DNA of 26,780 bases from DATARH01 sp038228485 (GTDB taxonomy: Bacteria > Pseudomonadota > Alphaproteobacteria > ATCC43930 > CGMCC-115725). The notes under the pieces were generated by a model. That model searched no databases. It saw only the letters and a program-made list of their open reading frames with translations, and had not been told where the DNA came from. The stretch covers positions 1 through 26,780 of the forward strand of contig JBBRPG010000033.1 of assembly GCA_038228485.1 (NCBI GenBank), written 5' to 3'. Every line of letters begins with the position of its first letter. The first letter of the stretch is position 1. Made by a program: the position numbers and the translations under genes. Positions 1-9,119 of the stretch are shown one piece after another.

Positions 1-290
1 CGCAGGCCAAAAGCCCCAGACAACCACAGTCAACAACCGCCGCGCGCAGACAACGATGCCCTAAAACACCGCCGCCCACGCATCCCTTCATAAAACCTAC
101 AATCACAATCAACGATGCTCGTTCTCGACGAAACTGCCTTGCCGCCTGCTACGGCGGGGTCGGCCTCGTCGCGTCGGGATCGAGTCGGCCAGCGCGGGTC
201 GCACCGGACGAACGGACAACATAGCCATCTACCCTTACCCTGTCCAGGGCGGCGTGCATAAAAAATGGCCGATGCCGGTCGAAATTGCCG
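1..290. other. Non-coding left edge
   Basis: I find no convincing gene here on either strand; the short open frames are unsupported by any recognisable protein or start site. The stretch lies downstream of the minus-strand DUF1489 gene. It holds a nested inverted repeat at 126-171 (outer arms CGACGA/TCGTCG, inner arms CCGCC/GGCGG). There is also a run of six A at 260-265, which would read as a T-run on the minus strand but has no good GC-rich stem next to it. It is probably the 3' flank of the mcc cluster. Confidence 0.6.
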
Positions 291-752
291 CTAAATCAGG
301 CCGAGCTCGCGCAACTCCACCAGCATCGTCTCCGGCATCGCGGCAAAATCGCCGCCGGGGCCACAAGGCGCGTCCTTTGGCGCGTCGGCGGGCGGCAGGT
401 AGCGCCAGCCCTGGAACGGCCGGAATGCGCGCGGGAAGGTCACCACCAGCTCGGGGTCGACTAGGATCAAACAATAGGCGCGGCCATTGTCGTCGCGCTC
501 GGCGCGGAAGCCATTGATCCGCTGCCGCACCCGGATCTGGCCGCGGATCACCCAATAGATCGAGCCGCCGTCGAGCACCGCCTCGGTGCGGCGGGGGTGG
601 TTGCGGGTATAGACCCAGCTGATCCCGCGCTCCGCCAGGCGCTGGGCGCGCATGCGGCGCAATTCCTCGATGTCCGAGACGCCGACGGCCATCTTGATCA
701 GGTGCAGCGGACCGGCAGCGCCGGGAGCGGCCACGCCTTTGGATGGCGGCAT
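291..752 (-). CDS. DUF1489 family protein
   Basis: A protein of 153 residues that I recognise as the DUF1489 family, a conserved alphaproteobacterial family of unknown function and about this size. The family-like start is the segment HLIKMAVGVSDIEEL at about residues 17-31, followed by the basic stretch RRMRAQRL. There is no signal peptide or membrane helix, so it should be cytosolic. Its ATG overlaps the mccA stop by one base (TGATG on the minus strand) and no Shine-Dalgarno is visible, so translation is probably coupled to mccA. The coupling suggests co-expression but does not show that the protein acts in leucine catabolism. The family call is from memory of its motifs; no function can be assigned. 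Confidence 0.8.
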   Translation of the reverse strand: MPPSKGVAAPGAAGPLHLIKMAVGVSDIEELRRMRAQRLAERGISWVYTRNHPRRTEAVLDGGSIYWVIRGQIRVRQRINGFRAERDDNGRAYCLILVDPELVVTFPRAFRPFQGWRYLPPADAPKDAPCGPGGDFAAMPETMLVELRELGLI

Positions 753-2743
753 CAGGGCTGGCCATCGCCGAGCGGCGCCAGCGCGATCAGCTCGGCCCCT
801 TCCTCGACCAAATCGCCGACCGCATAGCGCACCGTTTCGATCGTGCCGTCGCGCGGCGCGGCGATCGTGTGCTCCATCTTCATCGCCTCGATGACGATCA
901 GCGCCTGGCCCTGGCGCACCGCATCTCCCGCCGCGACGAGAAGCTGCACCACCCGGCCCGGCATCGGCGCCGAGAGCCGCCCGGCATGAACGTCGGCGCC
1001 GGCGGGCGGCGCAAGCGGATCAACGACTTCCAACCGCCAGCTCTCGCCATTGATGAAGACCGCAATTGTATTGCCATGATTCAGCACGATTACCTGGCTG
1101 CGCACGCCATCGACCGTCAGCGCCGCAGAGCCGTCGGCAGCAAAATCTGCAATTGCCGTGCAGCCCCGCTCACCGATTTGCAGCGCCCAGCCATCCGCTA
1201 TCGGGACCGCCGCGACCTCGAAAACTTGGTCGCCCCAGCGCAACGGCACCATATGCGGCGCAGCGGGCCCGTTGAGGCGCCACCCGTCGCGACGCCCCCA
1301 GAGCGAGAACCGGTCGGCGCCACCGTCCGCCGGAGCCGTCCTCAGATAGAGCAGCGCAGCCGCCGCCACCGCGCGATCCGGAACCGAAACCGCAGGCGCC
1401 AGCAGTGCTTCGCGCCGCCGCTCAATAAACCCGGTGTCGAGCTTGGCCGCCGCGAAGTCCGGGTCGGCGACAATTCGCGCCAAAAACCCGAGATTGGTGG
1501 TGACCCCGAGGATACCGGTCTCGGCCAGCGCCCGGCCGAGCCGCTGCCGCGCCGCCGCGCGATCGGGCCCCCGCACAATGATCTTGGCGATCATCGGGTC
1601 GTAGAACGGGGTCACCGCGTCGCCCTCGCGCACCCCGGTTTCGACCCGCGCTGTGCCGGGCGGCGGCAGGCGCAGGCGGTGCAGGGTGCCGGTCGCCGGC
1701 AGAAAATCGCGCTCCGGGTTCTCGGCATAAAGCCGCACCTCGATCGCATGGCCGTGGAGCCCGATCTGCGACTGTTTTCTCGTGAACGCTTCACCGGCGG
1801 CGACGCGCAACTGCCATTCGACCAGATCGGTATTGGTCACCGCTTCCGTCACCGGGTGCTCGACCTGCAGCCTTGTGTTCATCTCCATGAAATAGAAGCC
1901 GCCGTTTTCGACGATGAACTCGACCGTGCCGGCACCGACATAGCCGCAGGCGCGCGCCGCCGCGACCGCGGCCTCGCCCAGCGCCTGACGCAGCTTTTTG
2001 GTGATGCCCGGCGCCGGCGCCTCCTCGACCACCTTCTGGTAGCGCCGCTGGATCGAGCAGTCGCGCTCGTAGAGGTGCACGACATTGCCGTGCATGTCGG
2101 CGAACACCTGCACCTCGATGTGGCGCGGCGCGGTGAGAAACTTCTCGATCAGCACTCGGTCGTCGCCGAACGCCGCCAGCGCCTCGCGCTTGGCGCCGTC
2201 GAGCGCGCGGGCGAACTCGTCGGCGCCGTTGACGACGCGCATGCCGCGCCCGCCGCCGCCGCCCGAGGCCTTGATCAGCACCGGAAACCCGATCTTCCCG
2301 GCCTCGGCGAGCAGCCGTGCCGGGTCCTGGTCGTCGCCGTGATAGCCGGGCACCACCGGCACGCCGGCGGCGATCATCATCGCCTTGGCCGCCGCCTTGG
2401 ACCCCATCGCCCGCATCGCCGCCGCCGGCGGGCCGATAAAGACGACGCCCGCCGCCGCGCAAGCCTCGGCGAATGCGGCATTCTCCGACAGGAAGCCGTA
2501 GCCGGGATGGATCGCCTGCGCGCCGCTGTCCGTGGCGGCCTTGAGGATCGCCGCAGCATCGAGATAGCTCTGCCGCGCCGGGGGCGGGCCGATCGGGTAC
2601 GCCTCGTCGGCCATCGCGGCATGCAGCGCGCCGGCATCGGCCTCGGAATAGACTGCCACCGTGGCGATGCCCATGCGCCGCGCCGTACGGATCACCCGGC
2701 AGGCGATCTCGCCGCGATTGGCGATCAGGATCTTGGTGAACAC
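752..2743 (-). CDS. mccA: Methylcrotonyl-CoA carboxylase, biotin-carboxylase (alpha) subunit
   Basis: Carboxylates its own biotin with ATP and bicarbonate; the carboxyl group then passes to 3-methylcrotonyl-CoA on the MccB subunit, a step of leucine breakdown. At 663 residues it has the usual length. Seen in the sequence: the N-terminal biotin-carboxylase start (KILIANRGEIACRVIRTA), the glycine-rich ATP-grasp loop at residues 159-168 (ASGGGGGRGM), the EMNTRLQVEHPVTE motif at 287-300, and a C-terminal biotinyl domain with EAMKMEH at 619-625, which makes K622 the biotinylated lysine. The start codon is GTG with only a weak upstream GGTGAG. Acetyl- or propionyl-CoA carboxylase alpha subunits share this layout; the nearby MccB makes methylcrotonyl-CoA the likely substrate. 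It is separated from mccB by a lipoprotein-like gene and coupled to DUF1489 downstream. Confidence 0.93.
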   Translation of the reverse strand: MFTKILIANRGEIACRVIRTARRMGIATVAVYSEADAGALHAAMADEAYPIGPPPARQSYLDAAAILKAATDSGAQAIHPGYGFLSENAAFAEACAAAGVVFIGPPAAAMRAMGSKAAAKAMMIAAGVPVVPGYHGDDQDPARLLAEAGKIGFPVLIKASGGGGGRGMRVVNGADEFARALDGAKREALAAFGDDRVLIEKFLTAPRHIEVQVFADMHGNVVHLYERDCSIQRRYQKVVEEAPAPGITKKLRQALGEAAVAAARACGYVGAGTVEFIVENGGFYFMEMNTRLQVEHPVTEAVTNTDLVEWQLRVAAGEAFTRKQSQIGLHGHAIEVRLYAENPERDFLPATGTLHRLRLPPPGTARVETGVREGDAVTPFYDPMIAKIIVRGPDRAAARQRLGRALAETGILGVTTNLGFLARIVADPDFAAAKLDTGFIERRREALLAPAVSVPDRAVAAAALLYLRTAPADGGADRFSLWGRRDGWRLNGPAAPHMVPLRWGDQVFEVAAVPIADGWALQIGERGCTAIADFAADGSAALTVDGVRSQVIVLNHGNTIAVFINGESWRLEVVDPLAPPAGADVHAGRLSAPMPGRVVQLLVAAGDAVRQGQALIVIEAMKMEHTIAAPRDGTIETVRYAVGDLVEEGAELIALAPLGDGQP

Positions 2744-2893
2744 GCGCTCACCACGGACGACACGAAGAACCTTGCCTTAGACGTCAGTCGCGACGAATGC
2801 GAGAGATTGCCGGTGCCACATGAGATCATTTCTCCTCTCTGTCAGCCGCAACGCATCGCCCACCGATTGGGCAGAGCGCGCAACATAGTGGAA

Positions 2894-3250
2894 TCAGTTC
2901 CTGCACTCGGGTGGGGTGAGTTCGCGAGCATGCTGTTCCACTGCCGGCGAAAAAACGTATCCACCTTTAGGAATCCCGTTCGGGTCAATTCCGTTTAAAA
3001 GATAGCCATGCAAGCCACACAACCTCATACAATAATCGGCTATATTCATATTATATCCACCGGGCTCAGCGATGATGTTCCAATGATATTTGCCCGTCGT
3101 GCAGTAGATGGATTTTTTGATGTCAGGACTGATCATTAAGTATTTCGTTTCTTTCTGTCCCGAGCATGCGCTGAGAAAAATTGCTGAAATTGCCAGAGCT
3201 ATGACGGGTGAGCCGCTGCTCAGATCTACTTGCTCCGATTTCAAGACCAT
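2894..3250 (-). CDS. Small lipoprotein-like protein, unknown function
   Basis: A 118-residue product I do not recognise. A hydrophobic stretch (about residues 15-28) ends in LSAC, a plausible lipobox with C29 as the lipidated residue. The segment before it is long and poor in basic residues, so the signal peptide is not textbook. The mature part has C50, C74, C78 and C116, with a CxxxC at 74-78. The ATG lies 12 bases after the mccB stop and has a purine-rich GAAGAAGA upstream, so it could be read in the mcc transcript. Its base composition is unlike its neighbours: I count 76 G+C in 3001-3180 (42%), against clearly richer flanks. That suggests a recent arrival between mccB and mccA. The 150 bases between this gene and mccA (2744-2893) hold nothing I can name. 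Confidence 0.6.
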   Translation of the reverse strand: MVLKSEQVDLSSGSPVIALAISAIFLSACSGQKETKYLMISPDIKKSIYCTTGKYHWNIIAEPGGYNMNIADYCMRLCGLHGYLLNGIDPNGIPKGGYVFSPAVEQHARELTPPECRN

Positions 3251-3262
3251 CGTGTGTCTTCT

Positions 3263-4870
<1,608 letters not shown>

Positions 4871-5029
4871 CGCTGCACCTTATCGGAGCAGCGCAAGGGG
4901 GCAAGAAAGAAGCGAGAGACGACCTTCTCGGCACCGCCGGTCCGCTGAAACCCGCCGATCATCGGATCGACGGCGACAATTGGCCGTTGACCGTTACGGC
5001 CGGCAACAGGCTCAGTTACGGAGATTTTG

Positions 5030-5236
5030 ATGGACGAAAAAATCTATCGCCTAAGCGCCAAACCGCATCCCACGGGTGGATTTCAGCTGCAGGCAGACAA
5101 GATCAAACCGCACCCGTCGGAAACGAGATATCCGTCGAACTGGGTCTGTTCGCATGGCGACGGCGAGTTCCACGACACCTACGAGGATGCGATCAACTGC
5201 CCGCAATATCGCGAGTTGCTCGGCCAGATCACCTGA
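5030..5236 (+). CDS. Small hypothetical protein
   Basis: A 68-residue product with no family I recognise. I chose the ATG at 5030 because GGAG sits six bases upstream; an in-frame TTG at 5027 is the other option. The protein is hydrophilic, with no signal peptide or membrane helix. It has two cysteines (WVCSHGDGEFHDTYED and NCPQ) and several histidines and acidic residues, so metal binding is conceivable but unproven. It is transcribed away from mccB and towards hicB. The upstream region 4871-5029 holds two short inverted repeats (CCGAT-C-ATCGG at 4955-4965; GGCCGT/ACGGCC at 4982-4987 and 4996-5001) that could be regulatory or chance in GC-rich DNA. Support for the gene is the good ribosome-binding site and a composition unlike an antisense shadow. 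Confidence 0.6.
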   Translation: MDEKIYRLSAKPHPTGGFQLQADKIKPHPSETRYPSNWVCSHGDGEFHDTYEDAINCPQYRELLGQIT

Positions 5237-5300
5237 GGCGCAACAGAATGGCCGGTGAGCGGAGGCATGGTGCGAGGAGGCGTCACACAAACAAGTTCGA

Positions 5301-5525
5301 CTATTCCGCCGCTGTCTCCTTGCGTCCGCGATAAGCTGGTTCGGGAATTGGCAGCCCATCCTCGCGGGCGACCTCCAGCCAGGCCTCCATCGCCTTTTCG
5401 ACCTCGGCAAGCGCCTCCGCAGGAGTATCGCCAAACGCCGAGCAGTACTGAAGGTCAGGCACGTCGGCGACCCACGCTGCATCGACCTCGGACCAGAAGA
5501 GATTGATATGATACTTGGCGGTCAT
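5301..5525 (-). CDS. hicB: HicB-type antitoxin (short form)
   Basis: The presumed antitoxin that binds and neutralises HicA. The 74-residue product matches the HicB/UPF0150 fold: a strand pattern YHINLFWSEVDAAWVADVPDLQYCSAFGDTPAEALAEVEKAMEAWLE, here quoted only in parts in my reading (YHINLFWSE, AWVADVPDL, GDTPAEALAEVEKAM). This degraded RNase H-like core carries the diagnostic spacing of the family. The protein ends soon after the core, with no room for the C-terminal helix-turn-helix or ribbon-helix-helix that lets many HicB proteins repress their own promoter. The start overlaps the hicA stop (ATGA), and GGAG lies eight bases upstream. The gene order hicA then hicB is the classic one. Confidence 0.85.
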   Translation of the reverse strand: MTAKYHINLFWSEVDAAWVADVPDLQYCSAFGDTPAEALAEVEKAMEAWLEVAREDGLPIPEPAYRGRKETAAE

Positions 5526-5788
5526 CGCCGGCGCTCCATCGTCAGCCCAAATTCCTCGACCACCTCGAGGAATTGCCGGATTTGATACGGCTTCGCCTCT
5601 TGCTCGCGCGGCTGCAAGCTGAGCGGTCGCGGAACTCGCGGGTGCCGATAGATATGGTGGCTACCGTTGACCCGACGCAACGCGAAACCGTGAGCCTCGA
5701 TCAGCCGACAGAACTCGGCAAACCCGACATTCCGAAGATCACCGCCGGCCAACCGTTCCCACAAGTCTCCCCTGCGGGACCGCGGCAC
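5522..5788 (-). CDS. hicA: HicA-type toxin (mRNA interferase)
   Basis: A predicted type II toxin with a double-stranded-RNA-binding-like fold that cleaves mRNA. The 88-residue product has the family core: GFALRRVNGSHHIYRHP, with the catalytic histidine in GSHH (about residues 43-46), then AKPYQIRQFLEVVEEFG. That C-terminal motif belongs to the HicA branch ending in a KPYQI-RQFL helix. The start drawn is a GTG 14 bases after the pckA stop; a TTG at 5764 behind AGGGG is an alternative and would remove eight residues. No promoter of its own is apparent, so it may be read from pckA transcripts or from a promoter inside pckA. It overlaps hicB by four bases. Confidence 0.85.
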   Translation of the reverse strand: MPRSRRGDLWERLAGGDLRNVGFAEFCRLIEAHGFALRRVNGSHHIYRHPRVPRPLSLQPREQEAKPYQIRQFLEVVEEFGLTMERRR

Positions 5789-5802
5789 GCCGCAAAACGA
5801 CC

Positions 5803-7422
5803 CTAAGCCGCCGCCCTGATCGCCACCTTCTTGATCTCGTTGCCGACATTCGCTTCGTATTTGCCGAAGTTCTTTTCGAAGTCGCGGGTGAGGCCGCGGG
5901 CGGTGTCGTCATAGGCCTTCTTGTTGGCCCAACTGGCGCGCGGATCGAGCACGTCCGCCGGCACGTCGGCAGCGCTTTCCGGCACCAGGAAGCCGAAATT
6001 CGCGTCCTTGCGCATCGGCGCGTTGGCGAGCCGGCCGTCGAGCACCGCGCGCAACAGACCGCGGGTATGACCGATCGCCATGCGGCTGCCGGTGCCGTAG
6101 GCGCCGCCCGACCAGCCGGTGTTGACCAGCCAGCATTTCGCCCCGTATTTGCTGATCCGGTCGCCCAGCATCTTGGCGTATTCGGTCGGCCGGCGCGGCA
6201 TGAACGGCGCACCGAAGCAGGTCGAAAACGTCGCCTGCGGCTCGCTGCCGAGCCCAACCTCGGTGCCGGCGACGCGGGCGGTGTAGCCGGAGAGGAAATG
6301 GTACATGGCCTGCTCGGCGTCGAGCTGGGCGATCGGCGGCATCACCCCGAACGCGTCGCAGGTCAGCATGATGACGTTCTTGGGATGCGGCGCCAGCCCG
6401 CTCTCCGACGCATTGGGGATGAAGTCGAGCGGATAGCAGGCGCGGGTGTTCTCGGTCAGGCTCCCGTCGTCGACATCGGGCATCCTGGTGCGGGGGTTCA
6501 GGACCACATTCTCGAGGACGGTGCCGAAGCGGGTGATCGTTGCATAGATCTCGGGCTCCGCGGTCGGCGACAGGTTGATGACCTTGGCGTAGCAGCCGCC
6601 CTCGAAATTGAACAACCCGCGCGGGCTCCAGCCATGCTCGTCGTCGCCGATCAGGGTGCGCGAGGCGTCGGCCGAGAGGGTTGTCTTACCGGTGCCGCTG
6701 AGGCCGAAGAAGATCGCGCTGTCGCCGCTCGCCCCGACATTGGCCGAGCAATGCATCGGCAGCACGTCGCGCGCCGGCAGCATGAAGTTGAGGTAGCCGA
6801 AAACGCATTTCTTGATCTCGCCGGCATAGCGGGTGCCGCCGATCAGCACCAGGCGCTCGGCGAAATTGACGAAGACGAAGGTCTCTGAGCGGATGCCGTC
6901 GAGCTCGGGGATCGAGTGAAACTCGGGCGCATGCAGGATGGTGAAGGCGGGCTGGAAGTCGGGCAGCTCGCCGACCGGCGGGCGGATGAACATGTTGCGC
7001 GCGAACAGGCTATGCCAGGCGCTGGGGCTGACCACCCGCACCGGCAGCCGGTATTCCGGGTCGGCGCCGGCATAAAGGTCCTGGACGAACAGCTCGCGGC
7101 CCTGCAGATAGGCCAGCACCCGCTGGTGCAGGCTGGAAAACTGGGCTGGGGTGATCGCCTGGTTGACGCTGCCCCAGTCGACGGTGTCGTGGGTGCCGGG
7201 CTCGTCGACGATGTATTTGTCGCGCGGGCTGCGGCCGGTGTGCTTGCCGGTGTCGACGACAAAGGCGCCGCCGAACCCGATCGCGCCTTCGCGCCGACGC
7301 ACCGCGTGCTCATAGAGAAACGGCATCGTCAGGTTCCAATGCGCCGGCCCGAGGTGGCGCATGCCCTGCGCTTCGAGGTCAAATGACGGCTTTGGGCCCG
7401 TTACCGGGTTGGCCTGGTCCAA
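5803..7422 (-). CDS. pckA: Phosphoenolpyruvate carboxykinase (ATP)
   Basis: Converts oxaloacetate and ATP to phosphoenolpyruvate, the entry step of gluconeogenesis from organic acids. Seen: HTGRSPRDK near the N-terminus, the P-loop GLSGTGKT at residues 240-247 (K246), and the kinase-2 motif LIGDDEHGW just after it. I placed the start at a TTG (7422) because GGAGGA lies six bases upstream and the resulting 539 residues fit the family; an open frame continues to 7533 but the extra residues look unlike any PckA N-terminus. Closeness to chvI-chvG is a conserved alphaproteobacterial arrangement, although here a HugZ-like gene lies between. The hicAB pair follows 14 bases after its TAG stop. Confidence 0.95.
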   Translation of the reverse strand: MDQANPVTGPKPSFDLEAQGMRHLGPAHWNLTMPFLYEHAVRRREGAIGFGGAFVVDTGKHTGRSPRDKYIVDEPGTHDTVDWGSVNQAITPAQFSSLHQRVLAYLQGRELFVQDLYAGADPEYRLPVRVVSPSAWHSLFARNMFIRPPVGELPDFQPAFTILHAPEFHSIPELDGIRSETFVFVNFAERLVLIGGTRYAGEIKKCVFGYLNFMLPARDVLPMHCSANVGASGDSAIFFGLSGTGKTTLSADASRTLIGDDEHGWSPRGLFNFEGGCYAKVINLSPTAEPEIYATITRFGTVLENVVLNPRTRMPDVDDGSLTENTRACYPLDFIPNASESGLAPHPKNVIMLTCDAFGVMPPIAQLDAEQAMYHFLSGYTARVAGTEVGLGSEPQATFSTCFGAPFMPRRPTEYAKMLGDRISKYGAKCWLVNTGWSGGAYGTGSRMAIGHTRGLLRAVLDGRLANAPMRKDANFGFLVPESAADVPADVLDPRASWANKKAYDDTARGLTRDFEKNFGKYEANVGNEIKKVAIRAAA

Positions 7423-7427
7423 GCATT

Positions 7428-7433
7428 TCCTCC
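7428..7433 (-). promoter_or_regulatory. Ribosome-binding site that sets the TTG start of pckA
   Basis: On the minus strand GGAGGA is followed, after a gap of five to six bases, by TTG at 7422-7420 in the pckA frame. No in-frame ATG with a comparable site is near, and the upstream part of the frame does not resemble PckA. Confidence 0.7.
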
Positions 7434-7495
7434 ATTGTCGCCGGCCTGCTTCGTGCAAGCGCGGTGCCGGATTTGGGTCGCAACAGTTGGCGCGC

Positions 7496-7524
7496 ACGAT
7501 AAACCGCCGCAATTCGCCCGGCAA
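7496..7524 (-). promoter_or_regulatory. Candidate pckA promoter
   Basis: On the minus strand TTGCCG (7524-7519) and TATCGT (7501-7496) are separated by 17 bases, each matching the sigma-70 consensus at four of six positions. It lies about 75 bases upstream of the chosen pckA start, in the 147-base gap after the hugZ-like gene. The matches are modest and could be chance. Confidence 0.3.
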
Positions 7525-7569
7525 GCGAGGCAACTGCGGCGAAACTGTCGCGATCCTAGCGCAATCTCG

Positions 7570-8319
7570 CTAACCGGCTTGCGCCTTTCGCGCCGCCTGG
7601 GTCAGCGCGATCAGCGCCTGCCGCGCCGCGCCGGCATCGAGCACCGGCGCGGGAAAGTCGAGCCGGGCCGTTTCTTGCGCTTGCCGCAGGTCGAGGCCTT
7701 CGGGGTCGATGCCCGTCATCTGCCAGCCATCCCCCTCGCGCTTAAGCAGCCGGGCGGCGAACAGCGCCACCGCGTCGGCGTGGTCGGCGTTCATATGGGC
7801 AACGATGTCGCTTTCGGCCGCAGCCAGCATGCCGGCATCCGCCGCAAACCGGATCGCTAAAGGCTCGACCCAATTGATGCGCCCAAACCCGGCGACGAGA
7901 TGCCCGCGTCCGATGGTTATCCGGTAGAGGTGGAAATCGCCGAACCCGGCATAGGTGGCGGCGCTCGGGTGCCGGGCAACGAACCGCGCGAGCAGAACTG
8001 GATCATCGCACCGCACCGCCTCGCCGAGCAGGCTGACGCGCGCCTCGGCGAGCGGGTCGACAGCCCGGCCCCCTCCCCCGCCATCGAACAACAAGCAAAT
8101 CCGTGCGTTCGCCGCGATGTTGCGGCTGTGCTGGGCGAGGTCCGACAGCAGCAGCAGCGGGCTTGCATCGAGGTCGCAGGCGACCGCCACCAGCGAGGCA
8201 TAGGGCTGGGCGCCAGGTTGGTCGGCGGGGTCGCCGGCAAGGCTCGTCGCCAGCACCGCGTGGGCCTGCCGCCGCATCAATCGGCGGCATTCGCCGCCGC
8301 GTTCAACGGTTTCGTTCAT
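7570..8319 (-). CDS. HugZ-like FMN-binding split-barrel protein with DUF2470 domain
   Basis: A 249-residue protein with two parts. The N-terminal part (about residues 10-150) looks like the pyridoxamine-5'-phosphate-oxidase/FMN-binding split barrel (CRRLMRRQAHAVLATS, YASLVAVACDLDASPLLLLS, SRNIAANARICLLF). The C-terminal part (about 165-245) carries HMNADHADAVALF starting at residue 175, typical of the DUF2470 domain of HugZ-type haem-utilisation proteins. Relatives bind or degrade haem, but many are uncharacterised, so the activity is inferred. I chose the ATG at 8319 because AAGGGA lies six bases upstream; the frame is open further but without family similarity. It is divergent from chvI across about 100 bases and lies upstream of pckA on the same strand. 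Confidence 0.8.
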   Translation of the reverse strand: MNETVERGGECRRLMRRQAHAVLATSLAGDPADQPGAQPYASLVAVACDLDASPLLLLSDLAQHSRNIAANARICLLFDGGGGGRAVDPLAEARVSLLGEAVRCDDPVLLARFVARHPSAATYAGFGDFHLYRITIGRGHLVAGFGRINWVEPLAIRFAADAGMLAAAESDIVAHMNADHADAVALFAARLLKREGDGWQMTGIDPEGLDLRQAQETARLDFPAPVLDAGAARQALIALTQAARKAQAG

Positions 8320-8408
8320 GCCTATCCCTTTTTGTTCGCCACCGAGCGGCCATATTTGAGGGACAACTCTACCCGCGCCGGCGTGAGCCATCGGCCGGCA
8401 TGGGACTT

Positions 8409-8414
8409 GGGGGA
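8409..8414 (+). promoter_or_regulatory. Ribosome-binding site that sets the TTG start of chvI
   Basis: GGGGGA lies six bases before TTG at 8421. An in-frame ATG at 8400 has no comparable site and would add seven residues absent from ChvI relatives, which begin almost directly with the TIALVDDD segment. Confidence 0.6.
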
Positions 8415-8420
8415 CGATCC

Positions 8421-9119
8421 TTGGCAAATACAATCGCACTTGTCGACGACGACAGGAACATCCTGACCTCGGTATCGATGGCGCTCGAGGCGGAAGGTTT
8501 TACCGTGCGCTGCTTTGCCGACGGCGCCGAGGCGCTCAAGGGCCTGTCCGCGCAGCCGGTCGACGTCGCCGTGCTCGACATCAAGATGCCGCGCATGGAC
8601 GGCATGGAGCTGCTGGCGCAATTGCGCAAGACGACCCCGACCCCGGTCATCTTCCTCACGTCCAAGGACGACGAGGTCGACGAGCTTCTGGGCCTGCGCA
8701 TGGGCGCCGACGACTATATCAAGAAGCCGTTCTCGCAGCGCCTGCTGATCGAGCGCATCCGGGCGCTGCTGCGCCGCGGCGAGCTGGCGCGCGAGCGCGA
8801 CGACGTCCAGGGCGAGCCGGCGATCGTGCGCGGCGAGCTGATCCTCGACCCCGGCCGGCATCTGTGCACCTGGCACGGCGGCCAGGTCGAGCTGACCGTC
8901 ACCGAATTCCTGATCCTCAAATCGCTGGCCCAGCGGCCGGGCCACGTCAAGAACCGCGACCAGCTGATGGACGCGGCCTATGGCGAGCACATCTATGTCG
9001 ACGACCGCACCATCGACAGCCACATCAAACGGCTGCGCAAGAAGTTCAAGGCGGTCGACGACGATTTCTCGCAGATCGAGACGCTCTATGGCGTCGGCTA
9101 CCGATATCGCGAGCAGTAG
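8421..9119 (+). CDS. chvI: ChvI-type response regulator (OmpR family)
   Basis: Transcription factor of the ChvG-ChvI (BvrS-BvrR, ExoS-ChvI) system that controls envelope, acid-response and host-interaction genes in alphaproteobacteria. The 232 residues comprise a receiver domain with the acidic pocket VDDD at 8-11, phospho-acceptor D53 (LDIKMPRMDG), T80 (FLTSKDDEVDELLGL) and K102 (ADDYIKKPFSQ). A C-terminal winged-helix DNA-binding domain follows (TVTEFLILKSLAQRPG, DDRTIDSHIKRLRKKF, GVGYRY). The receiver sequence is strikingly close to rhizobial ChvI. The likely start is TTG (8421). It overlaps chvG by about 32 bases if chvG begins at 9088, so the pair is co-transcribed. Confidence 0.94.
   Translation: MANTIALVDDDRNILTSVSMALEAEGFTVRCFADGAEALKGLSAQPVDVAVLDIKMPRMDGMELLAQLRKTTPTPVIFLTSKDDEVDELLGLRMGADDYIKKPFSQRLLIERIRALLRRGELARERDDVQGEPAIVRGELILDPGRHLCTWHGGQVELTVTEFLILKSLAQRPGHVKNRDQLMDAAYGEHIYVDDRTIDSHIKRLRKKFKAVDDDFSQIETLYGVGYRYREQ

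Noticed and set aside
255..285. Possible intrinsic terminator for the mcc cluster (T-run on the minus strand at 260-265)
   Set aside because: The adjacent sequence forms at most three base pairs in a row, too weak for a terminator stem.
743..2998. A 751-codon open frame on the plus strand across mccA
   Set aside because: It is the antisense of mccA, rich in Arg/His/Asp as expected for GC-rich antisense frames, and has no family motif.
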